Shown here piece by piece: positions 19,939 to 30,228 of a stretch of 64,000 bases of DNA. The stretch covers positions 364,501 to 428,500 of the forward strand of contig NC_014657.1 of assembly GCF_000166335.1 (NCBI RefSeq), given 5' to 3'. Source of the DNA: Caldicellulosiruptor owensensis OL (GTDB taxonomy: Bacteria > Bacillota > Thermoanaerobacteria > Caldicellulosiruptorales > Caldicellulosiruptoraceae). The notes under the pieces are model-generated. The model did no database searches. It was not told where the DNA came from and was given only the letters and a program-made list of their open reading frames with translations. The translations under genes were made by a program, and so were the position numbers. Positions within the stretch are counted from its first letter, which is position 1. Every line of letters starts with the position of its first letter.

Positions 19939-21384
19939 ATGGAAAAATATTTTACAGAGAAATGGGGAATTTTTGAAATAACTCTTCAAGGACCAGCTGA
20001 CGGTAATCCATTTGTTGATGTAAGACTGCAAGCCATTTTTAAACATAATCACAGAGAGATAATAGTTGATGGTTTTTATGATGGTGAAGGAATATATAAG
20101 ATAAGATTTATGCCGGATAGCGAAGGTAGATGGGAATATATAACACTAAGCAACAGACCCGAACTTGATAATAAAAGAGGTGAATTTGAATGTGTCAAAC
20201 CATCTACTGGGAACCATGGTCCTGTAAGAATTAAGAATAATTATCATTTCTGTTATGAAGATGGTACTCCTTACCATCCTTTTGGAACAACTTGTTATGC
20301 ATGGATACATCAGCCGGAACATTTACAAGAGAAGACGCTCGAAACGCTTAAAAAATCTCCTTTCAATAAGATACGCATGTGTGTTTTTCCAAAGCATTAT
20401 TCTTTTAACAGTAATGAACCTTTGTATTATCCTTTTGAAGGCAGTGTAGAAAAAGGATGGGATTTTTCAAGGTTTAATCCTCAATTTTTTAGACATTTGG
20501 AGAAAAGAGTTAAAGATCTCATGGAACTTGGAATAGAAGCAGACATAATTCTTTTTCATCCATATGACAGATGGGGATTTGCGAATATGGGAAGAGAAAA
20601 TGATGAAAGATATTTAAGATATATTGTAGCACGTCTTTCAGCATTCAGAAATGTGTGGTGGTCACTGGCTAATGAATATGATGCAGTTGAATCAAAAAAT
20701 ATAACTGACTGGGATAGATATTTTAAGGTTGTACAAGAGTCTGATCCGTACCAGCATTTAAGATCTATTCATAACATGCACAATTTTTATGACCATAGTA
20801 AACCTTGGGTTACTCACTTAAGTGTCCAGATACAGACACCTTACTTGGGTGACATAGGTAAGTGGCGAGAACAGTATAAAAAACCCGTATTAATAGACGA
20901 ATGCGGATACGAAGGCAACATTGAGTATGGCTGGGGCAATCTTACTGCTGAAGAATTGGTACGCAGATTTTGGGAAGGTGTTGTTAGAGGAGGGTATGTA
21001 ACTCATGGTGAAACTTATTTACACCCCGAAGATATACTTTGGTGGGCAAAGGGAGGAGAACTACGTGGCGAAAGTCCTGAAAGAATAAAATTTTTAAAAA
21101 AGATAGTTGAAGAAGCACCGGTGGACGAAATAAATCCAACTAGTTTGACTAGCTGGGATGTAATATGTGGGGGAAAAGAAGGAGAATATTATTTAATGTA
21201 TTTTGGTAACGCAAGACCAGCAGAAAGAACAATTAGGCTGCCCCAAGGCAAAAAATTTAAAATAGATATAATTGATACATGGGAGATGACGATAACTCCA
21301 TTAGATGGGCTATTTGAAGGCAACATAAAAATAAAGTTGCCAGGTAAACCTTATATTGCAATTAGAATGATTAAAGTTGAATAG
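19939..21384 (+). CDS. DUF5060/DUF4038-type glycoside hydrolase
   Basis: A 481-residue TIM-barrel glycosidase without a signal peptide, so probably cytoplasmic. An N-terminal beta domain (about 1-90, EITLQGPADGNPFVDVRLQAIFKH) matches DUF5060. The DUF4038-like barrel (YHPFGTTCYAWIHQP, FNKIRMCVFPKHY, LGIEADIILFHPYDRWGF) carries the probable acid/base Glu246 in SLANEYD and the nucleophile Glu321 in IDECGYEG. A C-terminal DUF5605-like beta domain follows. DUF4038 includes GH140 apiosidase. Being last in a pentose operon with an importer, it would cleave an imported short glycoside. The exact sugar is inferred. Confidence 0.78.
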   Translation: MEKYFTEKWGIFEITLQGPADGNPFVDVRLQAIFKHNHREIIVDGFYDGEGIYKIRFMPDSEGRWEYITLSNRPELDNKRGEFECVKPSTGNHGPVRIKNNYHFCYEDGTPYHPFGTTCYAWIHQPEHLQEKTLETLKKSPFNKIRMCVFPKHYSFNSNEPLYYPFEGSVEKGWDFSRFNPQFFRHLEKRVKDLMELGIEADIILFHPYDRWGFANMGRENDERYLRYIVARLSAFRNVWWSLANEYDAVESKNITDWDRYFKVVQESDPYQHLRSIHNMHNFYDHSKPWVTHLSVQIQTPYLGDIGKWREQYKKPVLIDECGYEGNIEYGWGNLTAEELVRRFWEGVVRGGYVTHGETYLHPEDILWWAKGGELRGESPERIKFLKKIVEEAPVDEINPTSLTSWDVICGGKEGEYYLMYFGNARPAERTIRLPQGKKFKIDIIDTWEMTITPLDGLFEGNIKIKLPGKPYIAIRMIKVE

Positions 21385-21463
21385 GAACAAATTTTAAAAA
21401 TCTTTACCAACTAAATGCATAGTTCGATAAAAATAGAAAAGTAGGTTCTTTTTCAAGAGTTGG

Positions 21464-21486
21464 GGTGGGTATTCTGAATGCCCACC
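21464..21486 (+). terminator. Hairpin ending the sugar operon
   Basis: GGTGGGTATTC and GAATGCCCACC pair over 11 positions with one G-U, around a single-base loop. TTGTATAATTATTTT follows. The T-tract is interrupted, so efficiency is uncertain. Confidence 0.5.
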
Positions 21487-21735
21487 TTGTATAATTATTT
21501 TCGTAAGACGCATCAAAAAAAATTCCAATAAAATAACAACCAAAGTTTCGGTTAACATAAGATTTTGAGTCTTATCATTAAAATAACATTTCAAATACTT
21601 CCTCTTTGAGAGGAAAGCAGCTTAAATCACTTCCTGCTGCTTGTGGCTTCTAATCTTTAACCACTTTTAAAAGCATTATTTTTAACGCTGGCCTCTTGCC
21701 AGCCTCATTAAAATTAAATTTGATATAATTCTTTC

Positions 21736-21980
21736 ATCTGGGCATGGAATTTATCTGCACTCGCCTCCTGGGAGCGAAAGCTTCCTTCCGTATACCCGCA
21801 CAAAAGACTATTATTCCATTCCAGGTAAGTCTAAACTATTTGTGGCCAAAGGCCAGATTAAATCTTAGTTTAAGCTGGTTCCTTTATCTACTGCCCAAGG
21901 TTGTATTACTTACCTTCGCTCGAAATGGAAAAATCATGCCTAATTCGATTTTAAAATCACTCGCAAGGAGGTCTTATGCT
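21736..21980 (+). ncRNA. Candidate IS110 bridge-RNA region
   Basis: IS110-group elements transcribe a structured bridge RNA from the non-coding end upstream of the recombinase. Here about 250 non-coding bases lie between a good -10 box (TATAAT, 21724-21729) and the recombinase ATG at 21981. They contain several small stems, for example TGGCC AAA GGCCA and CGCCTCC/GGAGCG. The borders and loops are not resolved, and a hairpin GCTGGC/GCCAGC (21687-21703) lies just before the -10. The claim rests on position and family knowledge. Confidence 0.4.
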
Positions 21981-23277
21981 ATGAACTTAAAACCTATTGC
22001 CGGGATTGATGTCTCTAAATATTTCAGTGAAATGGTGGTTATCTCTCCTACAAATGAAATACTCGCTCGCTTGACTTATCCATCACAACAATCCCTCTGA
22101 CTTTGATAGGGCTATTGAAATCCTCAAAAAAGTTGAAGAGGATTTTGCAGTTCGCCCTATCATCGTCATGGAAGCCACAGGGCATTACCACAAAATCCTC
22201 TCCCGCTTCTTTAATTGTCGGGGGTGGGATGTTTCTATTATAAACCCCCTACAATTCTCACCTCTATCAAAAATGCGGGAGGAAGTCAAAGTGAAAAATG
22301 ATAAAATCAATGCCCTGTGGATTGCCTTAACTTTCAGACTTACTAACTCTACTTTGGCACAACCTTCATCTGAAATCCTTGACTGCTTGAAAAACCTATG
22401 CCATCAGTATTACAACCTCAGCGATGAGTTAACCTCTTACAAATATAGACTTATATCAACCGTCGACCAAATTATGCTCAATTTCAAAGAGGTCTTCCCC
22501 GATATTTGCTCTAAAACATCTTTGGCTATACTTGAAAACTACCCTACTCCAGACAATATCCTAAGCGCTGACAGTGAAAAACTTATTTCCATCATTCAAC
22601 AAACTTCTAAAAAAAGCTATCAATGGGCTAAAGAAAAATATGAACTTATTATCGAAAAAGCTAAACAGTTTAAACCTTTCTCTATATCTGACTTGGCAAC
22701 TGTTACCATGCTCAAAGTTTACATTAATATGATCTTAACTTTACAACAGAACGTCGATAAAATTTTTGAAACTATAAATCAGCTTGTTCAACAATCTTCA
22801 CAGACTCAGCCTTCAATATCCGAAAATATTAACCTTCTTCAATCTATCCCCGGCATAGGTTTTCTCACTGCCGCAACTATCCTTGCTGAAATAGGTGATT
22901 TCAAAAAATTTTCAAAACCCAATAAACTTGTTGCCTTCTTTGGCATTGCTCCTTCTGTAAATCAATCTGGGCAATTTGTTTCTACATCCAACAAAATGTC
23001 TAAACGTGGCTCTAAAATCTTGCGAAGAATCTTATTTACAATTGCTCTTGCCAATATCAGAACCAAAAGAGACTCTAAGCCTTGTAACCCTGTACTATTC
23101 GAATACTATCAGAAAAAGTGCCAACAAAAACCCAAAAAAGTTCTATTTTGCGCTGTCATGAGAAAGCTCATATGCATCATCTTTGCTGTTATGCGTGATA
23201 AAAAACCTTTTGAAGTTAGAACTCCTGAAGAACATATTCAAAAATGTTTTAACAAGACTGCTGTTTGTTGCGTGTAA
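21981..23277 (+). pseudogene. IS110-family recombinase/transposase, one frameshift
   Basis: A DEDD-type recombinase of about 430 residues. The N-terminal RuvC-like part has MNLKPIAGIDVSKYFSEMVV with the first Asp. After a one-base shift near 22078 it continues NPSDFDRAIEILKK and IIVMEATGHYHKIL with the catalytic Glu. The C-terminal transposase-20 domain has NLLQSIPGIGFLTAATILAEIGDFKKF, NKLVAFFGIAPSV and SKRGSKILRRILFTIA. The start ATG 21981 follows AAGGAGG. Only the single frameshift separates it from an intact gene, so it decayed recently or the shift is a sequencing error. Confidence 0.85.
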
Positions 23278-23438
23278 ATAGTTGTTTTATTAATGAAACA
23301 TTGGTTAACCATAATATGTGCTCAGCCTCCATATGTTATGTCAACTTCTGATGGATGGCTTACCTTCTTATACCCTTTTAAAAGAATTTTTTGCCATAAA
23401 ATGTTATCAAAAATTTTTTAAAAAACTCTTGACTTTAA

Positions 23439-24017
23439 TTAGCTGGTCTTTTGTACCCTTTTCCTTACATTTTCTAACGTCCAATAAACATACCTTGTAA
23501 AATGAAATTTGTCTATCACTATCTTTGCATTTTTAAAATATATCTTTGCTGTATCCACAAATTGTTTCCACATATCACATACGAAATACTTTACTTTCTC
23601 CCTATCCTTTAGTTTCTTAAAATATTCAATCAAAACATCTTGTCTTCTGTCTTTTAAAATCTCTACTATCTGTTTTTTCACAGGATCCACAAGTTATACA
23701 CTGATATTTAGCTCCACCTGCATTTCCCTTGAATTCATCTATGCATATCACCTCAAATGAAAACTCCTCATTTCTTGCAAACATATCTTCTTTTTCTCAA
23801 AACTAAATATGTTTTCTTGTCCATTATTGGTACGTCCTTTACACTCTGGATACAATAAATCATGTATCTTGTTTGTAACACTCCCACATATAGAACATTT
23901 ATGAGTCTTTTGCACCTGACTTATATGCAGTTCTACTTCCTTTTCGTTTTCAATTATTTGGTTAAGAACAATATCTTTTGATTTCAAAAGTTCAGTGATA
24001 TAATTATGATTAAGCAC
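23439..24017 (-). pseudogene. Truncated ISL3-family transposase
   Basis: The N-terminal half of an ISL3 transposase. It starts at 24017 with MLNHNYITELLKSKDIVL and a zinc-finger-like HKCSICGSVTNKIHD. The catalytic-core start FEVICIDEFKGNAGGAKYQC comes next, then, after a frameshift near 23685, DPVKKQIVEILKDRRQ and KYFVCDMWKQFVDTAKIYFKNAKIVIDKFHFTRYVYWTLENVRK. The C-terminal part is missing. The sequence at about 24104-24141 (inverse GGCTCTATAATAAAATATTG) looks like the left terminal repeat. The right end is lost. Confidence 0.75.
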
Positions 24018-24232
24018 TTATTCTGGATGCCTCCTTTCTTTTGTGTGTTTTTTTCCTTAAAACAATCTTAATTATAGCAGCTATTTATAATAAGTGCTAT
24101 ATTTTTTACTATCTATCCACCCCAATATTTTATTATAGAGCCTGAAAATCTTACTTTATCAAATCCGGTCCTCCCACACTTTAAATTTTTAAAATTAAAA
24201 AAGTAATGTTGTATATTTAATACAAAATTCAG

Positions 24233-27223
24233 TTAATCATTTGTCCATGAAACACCGTATAAATCAAACAACTCCAATATTTCCTCTTTAGAAAATTTTC
24301 CTATAAACAATTGATTTGTTTCGATTAAACTATCAAATAGGTCTTTTCTTTTTCTGCTGCAAAGCAAGTATTTTTTCTTCTATAGAATTTTTGGCTATAA
24401 TCTTAAATGACTGAACAACATTTTTCTGACCCAGCCTGTGCGATCTTGCTGTTGCCTGGTTTTCAACTGCCGGGTTCCACCATGCATCAAAGTGAGTAAC
24501 AACATCTGCGCCAGTAATATTGAGTCCAAATCCACCAGCCTTTAGTGAAAGCAAAAAGACATTTCTCTCTCCACTGTTGAACCTGTTTACCATTTCAACT
24601 CTGTCTTCAGCTTTTGTTGCACCGTCTAAATAAAAGTATAAAATTTTTTCCTTGTCAAGCATTTTCTTGATAATAGATAACATTGAAGTCCACTGAGAAT
24701 ATATAATTTACTCTGTGCCCACTTTCTAAGCTGTCTTGTAAAATTTCTTTCAGTGCTTCCATCTTACCAGAGCTTCCTTTGTAATCTTAAAATACAAGCT
24801 TTGGATGACAGCAAATCTGTCTTAGTCTTGTCAGCAAAGAAAATATTTTTATTTGACTTTTTTCAAACCCAGCTGAATCTATCTCTTTTTCAATCTCTTT
24901 TTTGGCTGAGACTAAAAATTGCTTATAAATTTTTTCCTGTTCAGGGCTCATTGCAACTTGGATATTTGTTTCTATTAGCTCAGGAAGTTCATTTAATACA
25001 TCTTGTTTTACTCTTCTTAAAACAAACGGTTTTATCAACTTTTTTAATTTTTCCAAAGCATTATTGTTTCCGCTATAAATTGGCATTGCAAAACGCTCAA
25101 CAAATTTCTCAGCTCCTCCTAAATATCCAGGAAGTATAAAATCAAAGATTGACCACAGTTCAATGAGATTATTTTCGATTGGTGTACCTGTCAGGGCAAA
25201 TTTAGCATCTGCACAGATTTCTTTTACAGCCAGCTTTATTTGTGAATGAGGATTTTTTATGTACTGTGTTTCATCTAAGATACAAACACTAAAATCGATG
25301 TCTTTATAAAATTCTATATCTTTTCTCAAAAGTGCATATGATGTATTTACAATATCATACTCTGGTATTTTTTCTATAGCTTTTTTGCGCTTTGCAGGTG
25401 TTAAGTCAATAATTAAAGTTTTCAGACCTGGCGCAAATTTTTCAATCTCTTGTTTCCAGTTATAAATAAGTGATGTTGGTACAATGGCTAATACTGGCTT
25501 TTTAATTTTTTGTTTATTTGCAAGAATAAAGCCAAGTACCTGCAGAGTTTTTCCAAGCCCCATATCATCAGCTAAAATTTCACCAAGTTCATTTTCAAAT
25601 AGAAAAGATAACCATTTTATTCCAAGTTTCTGATAATCTCTTAACACACCTTGAAGCTCAACCGGGATTTCAATATAAATTTAACCAATATTTTCTATCT
25701 TTTCAACAATATTTTTTATACTTTCAACTCCATTTGCCTGAGTTCCGCTTTCATCTAAAAGTTTTGTTACAGCCACTGCTTCTTGTAAAGAAAGCTCAGC
25801 TTTTTATTTTATAACCTGGCCAATGTCGGATGCAGATTCTATAAACGAAACAAATCTTTTTATATTTGGACTTTCTAAAATCAAAATTGAACCATCTTAT
25901 TATATCAAATATTTCATTCATTCCACTGATTCTTGCGACAAACCTTTCATTTTCAAATTCTAAGTATAGTTTGGGTTTAATAATATAATCTTCTAATATT
26001 AATTTTTTAAGGTCTGGGTCAATTTCTAATTCAAAGTGCTCATTTAAAAATAAATAATATTTGTTCATGAACTTACAAAAGTCTTCTTTATTGAGGGTAA
26101 AAAATTTAACGTATTCAACTTTGAAAAAGTTAAATACTCTATTTGCTTCAGCCATTTTTTTTGATAATTGAAGAAAATATCTTTTGCTCTGGCGAAAGCT
26201 TATATAAAGTGTCACCTGAGACAAAATAACTACCATCGCTATATAGAAATTTTTTGTTGGCGGTGTCTATTAAATCACTATAAAGTCTTACCTGATTGTC
26301 TTCAAGTTTAAATAAAATCTTAGGTTTTCCTTTAGTGCAAAGATCAACTTTTACTTTTTGAGCATCATAATAATTTGCCGCAAAATAATCAAAATATATA
26401 AAATTTTCTTCATTGTAAAGAATTTCAATTATTTCATTTGCTATCTTTACAGGTAAGTAAATAGTATTTTTTTCTATTTCTATATCTAAAAAGTTCAAAT
26501 ATTTCAATAGCGCATTCAAAAATTTTTTGTCTTTTTCACCATAGTCTCTTTTTAAATCTAAAGTTTTTACTTTTAATTTTAAAGTTACTAAATCATTAGT
26601 AGAATATCCGAAGTATTTTTCTAAAAATATGTTAGGAGACTTTATAGATAAATTATCAAGTGAAAACTTTATATAATTTTCTTCAAAATTGCTTGCAAAA
26701 AATTGATAAATCCGGGAATTTTGTTTTCTTTCCTTCTCAATAGCCTCATTTAATTTTTGTTCTAACATTTGAAGCAAAGTTTCTTGCATTTTATTTAGGC
26801 TATTGAGAATATATTTACCATCGGTAAAACTTTTTAACACAGCAATTATATGCCGACAAAAATCATCGAACAGAACTAAATCTTCTATATCAATATCTTC
26901 TTCCGATTCTAAATCAATATTTTCCAAACTGCATGTACACGCAGCACTTATGATTATATTTTCAATTTTGATATTACCAAAAAAGTCCTGAGTCATATAT
27001 GAAGGCAAATCAAAATCAACAAAAACCCAATATTCATTTTTACCATCTTTTACATTACCGAATATTGCATTTTCTTCTTGGTCATATTAAATATCTTCTT
27101 TTTCTACCTTTCAAGCAAAGGATGTCCCTTTTTTTCAAAAGCTTTTCTATTTTTTGCAAGTTGAGCAAGTTGACTGTCTGTTAAAAACTGCACAATTGTT
27201 TGATAATTAAGTTCTATTGACAC
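24233..27223 (-). pseudogene. SWIM zinc-finger SNF2-family helicase, multiply frameshifted
   Basis: The chained frames give a protein of about 970 residues. The N-terminus (FLTDSQLAQLAKNRKAFEKKGHPLL) starts at GTG 27223. A SWIM finger (CTC...FCRHIIAVL) and a long SNF2-associated region follow. Next is the SNF2 core with DDMGLGKTLQVLGF (P-loop), ILDETQYIKN (Walker B, DEAH-like), FALTGTPIENNLIELWSIF and FVLRRVKQDVL. The C-lobe has NVFLLSLKAGGFGLNITGADVVTHFDAWWNPAVENQATARSHRLGQ, and the tail ends at TAA 24233. At least five frameshifts or stops interrupt it. Such helicases remodel DNA-bound proteins, but their bacterial role is unclear. Confidence 0.85.
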
Positions 27224-27373
27224 TGTCTTTCACATCCTTTTTCATTTTAGTATGCATAACTCTGAATAAAAATTTTCATCCATATTGATTTTATATTGAT
27301 TTTATCAAAAAATGAAGAACATTCGATGACAAAAATTTTAAATAAAATCTTAGTTCTCATAATCCAAAACAAA

Positions 27374-27409
27374 AAGCCTCATCCCTTAAATTTTCAAGAG
27401 AAGAGGCTT
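27374..27409 (-). terminator. Terminator of the cas6/exporter/reductase operon
   Basis: On the minus strand AAGCCTC and GAGGCTT pair, extended by a weaker inner stem, and TTTTTGTTTTGG follows. It lies just past the reductase stop codon. Confidence 0.65.
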
Positions 27410-27419
27410 GAAGATTAGA

Positions 27420-28442
27420 TTAATCGCCAATTGTTACTCGAATAACTTCAACCTTTTTCTCAATCATATCAGGTATTGGCAGGTTATAAGGGCATCTTGT
27501 TACGCAACCTCCACATTTAATACAAGTTTTTGCTTTTTGATATGCATCGTAAAACCAGCCAGACTTTAATGTATTAAAAGGCAATCTTTTCATTGCTGAA
27601 TCTGCATGGAGTATTACCCAAATAGGAATTTGCTGAGGACATGGCTGACAATAATTGCATCTTCTGCAAAATTCTTTGCCGAGCTCTTTTCGTATCCTTT
27701 CTATTTCTTTCATTTCATCATCAGTCAAAGGGCTAAGGTTCATTGCTACATTTACGTTTTGTTCTAACTCTTCAATAGTTTCTATTCCAGGGTCGGGTAC
27801 AACAAATTCTTTTTGCAAGACGTATTTTAAAGATAGTGCAGCATTTGGGATAACACCGCCACCAACTGGCTTCATTGCAATTATTCCAATATCTTTTTGG
27901 AGTGCTAATGGGAAAACTTTGTCTTCTACATCTGTTTCTATTATATTATAGCAAAGTTGGATCACATCAAATTTATCTGTATTTATTAACTTTTCAAGAA
28001 TTTCTGTACTGTGGCTTGAAGCGCCGATAAATCTAATAAGTCCTTTTTCCTTTGCTTCAACCAGTCCCCAGTATGCACCATCTTCAGAAAATACTCTGTT
28101 GAATGTATCTAAATCATTTATGCCATGTAACTGATAAATGTCAATTTGTTCAACACCAAGATTTTTAAGGCTTATTTCAATATCCTTCAAAATACCTTCT
28201 TTTGTTCTATTTTGTGATTTAGATGCTAAATAAACTTTTTTATTGATTCCTTTTAGAGCTTTGCCTATCTTTATTTCACTGTCTGTATATGATCTTGCAG
28301 TGTCTATAAGATTTATTCCAAGTTCTATGGCCCTTCTTATTACTTTCACAGCAGACTCCTCATCGATTCTTTGTATTGGTATTCCACCAAATGCTATTGG
28401 GAAAACCTCAATATTTGTCCTACCAAGCCTTCTGTATTTCAT
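27420..28442 (-). CDS. Aldo/keto reductase with C-terminal 4Fe-4S domain
   Basis: A 340-residue cytoplasmic oxidoreductase. The AKR barrel (about 1-260) starts MKYRRLGRTNIEVFPIAFGGIPI and has INLIDTARSYTDSE with catalytic Asp and Tyr, KVYLASKSQNR with the Lys, and IDIYQLHGIND with the His. The C-terminal part carries cysteine clusters CRRCNYCQPCPQQIPIW and CIKCGGCVTRCPYNLPIP, as in Fe-S-extended AKRs of anaerobes. The substrate is unknown. It follows the exporter gene by only four bases, so the two are co-transcribed. A terminator closes the operon. Confidence 0.9.
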   Translation of the reverse strand: MKYRRLGRTNIEVFPIAFGGIPIQRIDEESAVKVIRRAIELGINLIDTARSYTDSEIKIGKALKGINKKVYLASKSQNRTKEGILKDIEISLKNLGVEQIDIYQLHGINDLDTFNRVFSEDGAYWGLVEAKEKGLIRFIGASSHSTEILEKLINTDKFDVIQLCYNIIETDVEDKVFPLALQKDIGIIAMKPVGGGVIPNAALSLKYVLQKEFVVPDPGIETIEELEQNVNVAMNLSPLTDDEMKEIERIRKELGKEFCRRCNYCQPCPQQIPIWVILHADSAMKRLPFNTLKSGWFYDAYQKAKTCIKCGGCVTRCPYNLPIPDMIEKKVEVIRVTIGD

Positions 28443-28446
28443 ATTT

Positions 28447-30207
28447 TTATACCTCCCTTATTAAGCTATCATTTTCATCAATTAACTGCACAGAACACAA
28501 ATGATAATAAAGTCCTTTTTTAGCAAAAAGCTCTTCATGTGTGCCCATTTCCACAATTTCGCCATCTTTTAAAACTATAATCTTATCTGCCTTTTTTACA
28601 GTAGATAACCTGTGAGCAATAATTAAAATTGTCCTTGTACCTGCTAAGTTGTTTATGGCTTCTTGAATTTCTTTTTCTGTTTCTGTATCAACAGAAGAAG
28701 TTGCTTCATCTAAGATTAATATCGGTGCATTTTTCAAAACAGCTCTTGCAATTGCCAAACGCTGTTTTTGCCCTCCTGAGAGCTTTACTCCTCTTTCACC
28801 AATTACAGTGTCATAGCCCTGGGGAAGATTTTGGACAAAATCGTGTGCACAGGCAATTTTTGCTGCTTGAATTATTTCATCCATGGTAGCATTTTCTTTT
28901 CCGTATGCAATATTTTGAGCAACTGTTCCATTGAACAAGAAAACATCTTGCATAACCATGCTAATATTGTCGTGTAGGGACTTCAAGGTGACATCTCTTA
29001 TATCTATATCATCAATTTTAATTATTCCGGAATCTGGATCATAAAAGCGATTTAAAAGATACATAATTGTTGTCTTTCCAACACCTGTTGGACCAACAAA
29101 CGCAACCATTTGTCCTGGCTGAATTTCAAACGAAATATTTTTCAAAACCTGAATTTCAGGATTATATGAAAAAGAGACATTTTCAAAAGTGATTTTTCCT
29201 TTAACATTTTTAAGTTCCTGCGCATTTTCTTTTTCTTTAATTTGCGACTCTGTTTGGAGAATCTCAAAAACTCTTTCAGCACCTGCTAAAGCCTGCTGAA
29301 CGTTTTCAATAACATGAGAAAGTTGTGTTACAGGCTGATAAAACATGCTAAGATATAGAATAAATCCAACAATATCTTGTACGGGCACTTTTCCTCTCAA
29401 GGCCATAAGTCCACCAACAGAAACTACTATCACTGTTCCAACAGAGCTTAAAAAACTTACAGTTGGATGAAATAGTGCTGAGAGTTTGAGTGCACTCAAA
29501 AGCGCGTATATGTGCCTGTAAATTTTTTCTTTTATTTTTAAAAGCTCTTTTTCTTGCTTGTTAAAAATTTGTATTTCACGGATACCTGAGAGATTATCTT
29601 GCAGGTTAGCATTTAAATCTGCCAGAGCTCTTTGTGCTTCTCTAAAATTTGGCAAAATCTTTTTAGCAAACACTGTTCCACTTAAAACAAGAAACGGAAT
29701 TGGGATTAAAGATAGCGCAGCAAGCACAGGATTTATGATAAAAAGAATAATTGCAACTCCAACAATAATAAAAGCATTTGTAAACAGGTCTGGTACTGCA
29801 TGAGCAATCAAAACTTCAAAGTTTGCAGTATCGTTTACAACTCTTGACATAAGCTGACCTGTTTGTTTGTCGACAAAATATCCAAAAGATAAGCTCTGAA
29901 GTTTTTCATATACCTTTGTTCTCACATCTGCAACTAAATGCCATGCAGCATAGTGTGAAAAATAGCTGTTTAAAAATTGAAATACAATTCTTAAAATGTA
30001 AGATAAAATCAATATTAAAGAAATATTAATTATTGTTTTTCTTGCGTTTGGATATTTATCGGCAGCTGTAATTATTCCTGTCAAATCTCTTACAAGCCAC
30101 GGACCAAGAAGGTTTAATGCTGTGATTGCGAGCATGGAAAAAGCAGCAATAATAAGATATTTCCAGTATGGTCTTGCCATTTTGACAAGTTTAATCAAAT
30201 ACCCCAT
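28447..30207 (-). CDS. ABC exporter, fused membrane and ATPase domains
   Basis: A 586-residue type-IV ABC half-transporter. It has six membrane segments in the first 310 residues (YLIIAAFSMLAITALNLLGPWLV, SYILRIVFQFLNSYF and others). The nucleotide-binding domain has Walker A GPTGVGKTT, Q-loop MVMQDVFLFNG, signature LSGGQKQRLAIARA, Walker B LILDEATSSVD and the H-loop IAHRLST. All ATPase residues look intact, so a homodimer is plausible. Family members move lipids, peptides or drugs outward; the substrate is not readable. It begins 21 bases after cas6 and ends four bases before the reductase. Confidence 0.92.
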   Translation of the reverse strand: MGYLIKLVKMARPYWKYLIIAAFSMLAITALNLLGPWLVRDLTGIITAADKYPNARKTIINISLILILSYILRIVFQFLNSYFSHYAAWHLVADVRTKVYEKLQSLSFGYFVDKQTGQLMSRVVNDTANFEVLIAHAVPDLFTNAFIIVGVAIILFIINPVLAALSLIPIPFLVLSGTVFAKKILPNFREAQRALADLNANLQDNLSGIREIQIFNKQEKELLKIKEKIYRHIYALLSALKLSALFHPTVSFLSSVGTVIVVSVGGLMALRGKVPVQDIVGFILYLSMFYQPVTQLSHVIENVQQALAGAERVFEILQTESQIKEKENAQELKNVKGKITFENVSFSYNPEIQVLKNISFEIQPGQMVAFVGPTGVGKTTIMYLLNRFYDPDSGIIKIDDIDIRDVTLKSLHDNISMVMQDVFLFNGTVAQNIAYGKENATMDEIIQAAKIACAHDFVQNLPQGYDTVIGERGVKLSGGQKQRLAIARAVLKNAPILILDEATSSVDTETEKEIQEAINNLAGTRTILIIAHRLSTVKKADKIIVLKDGEIVEMGTHEELFAKKGLYYHLCSVQLIDENDSLIREV

Positions 30208-30228
30208 TCAACCATCTCCTTGAAAAAC

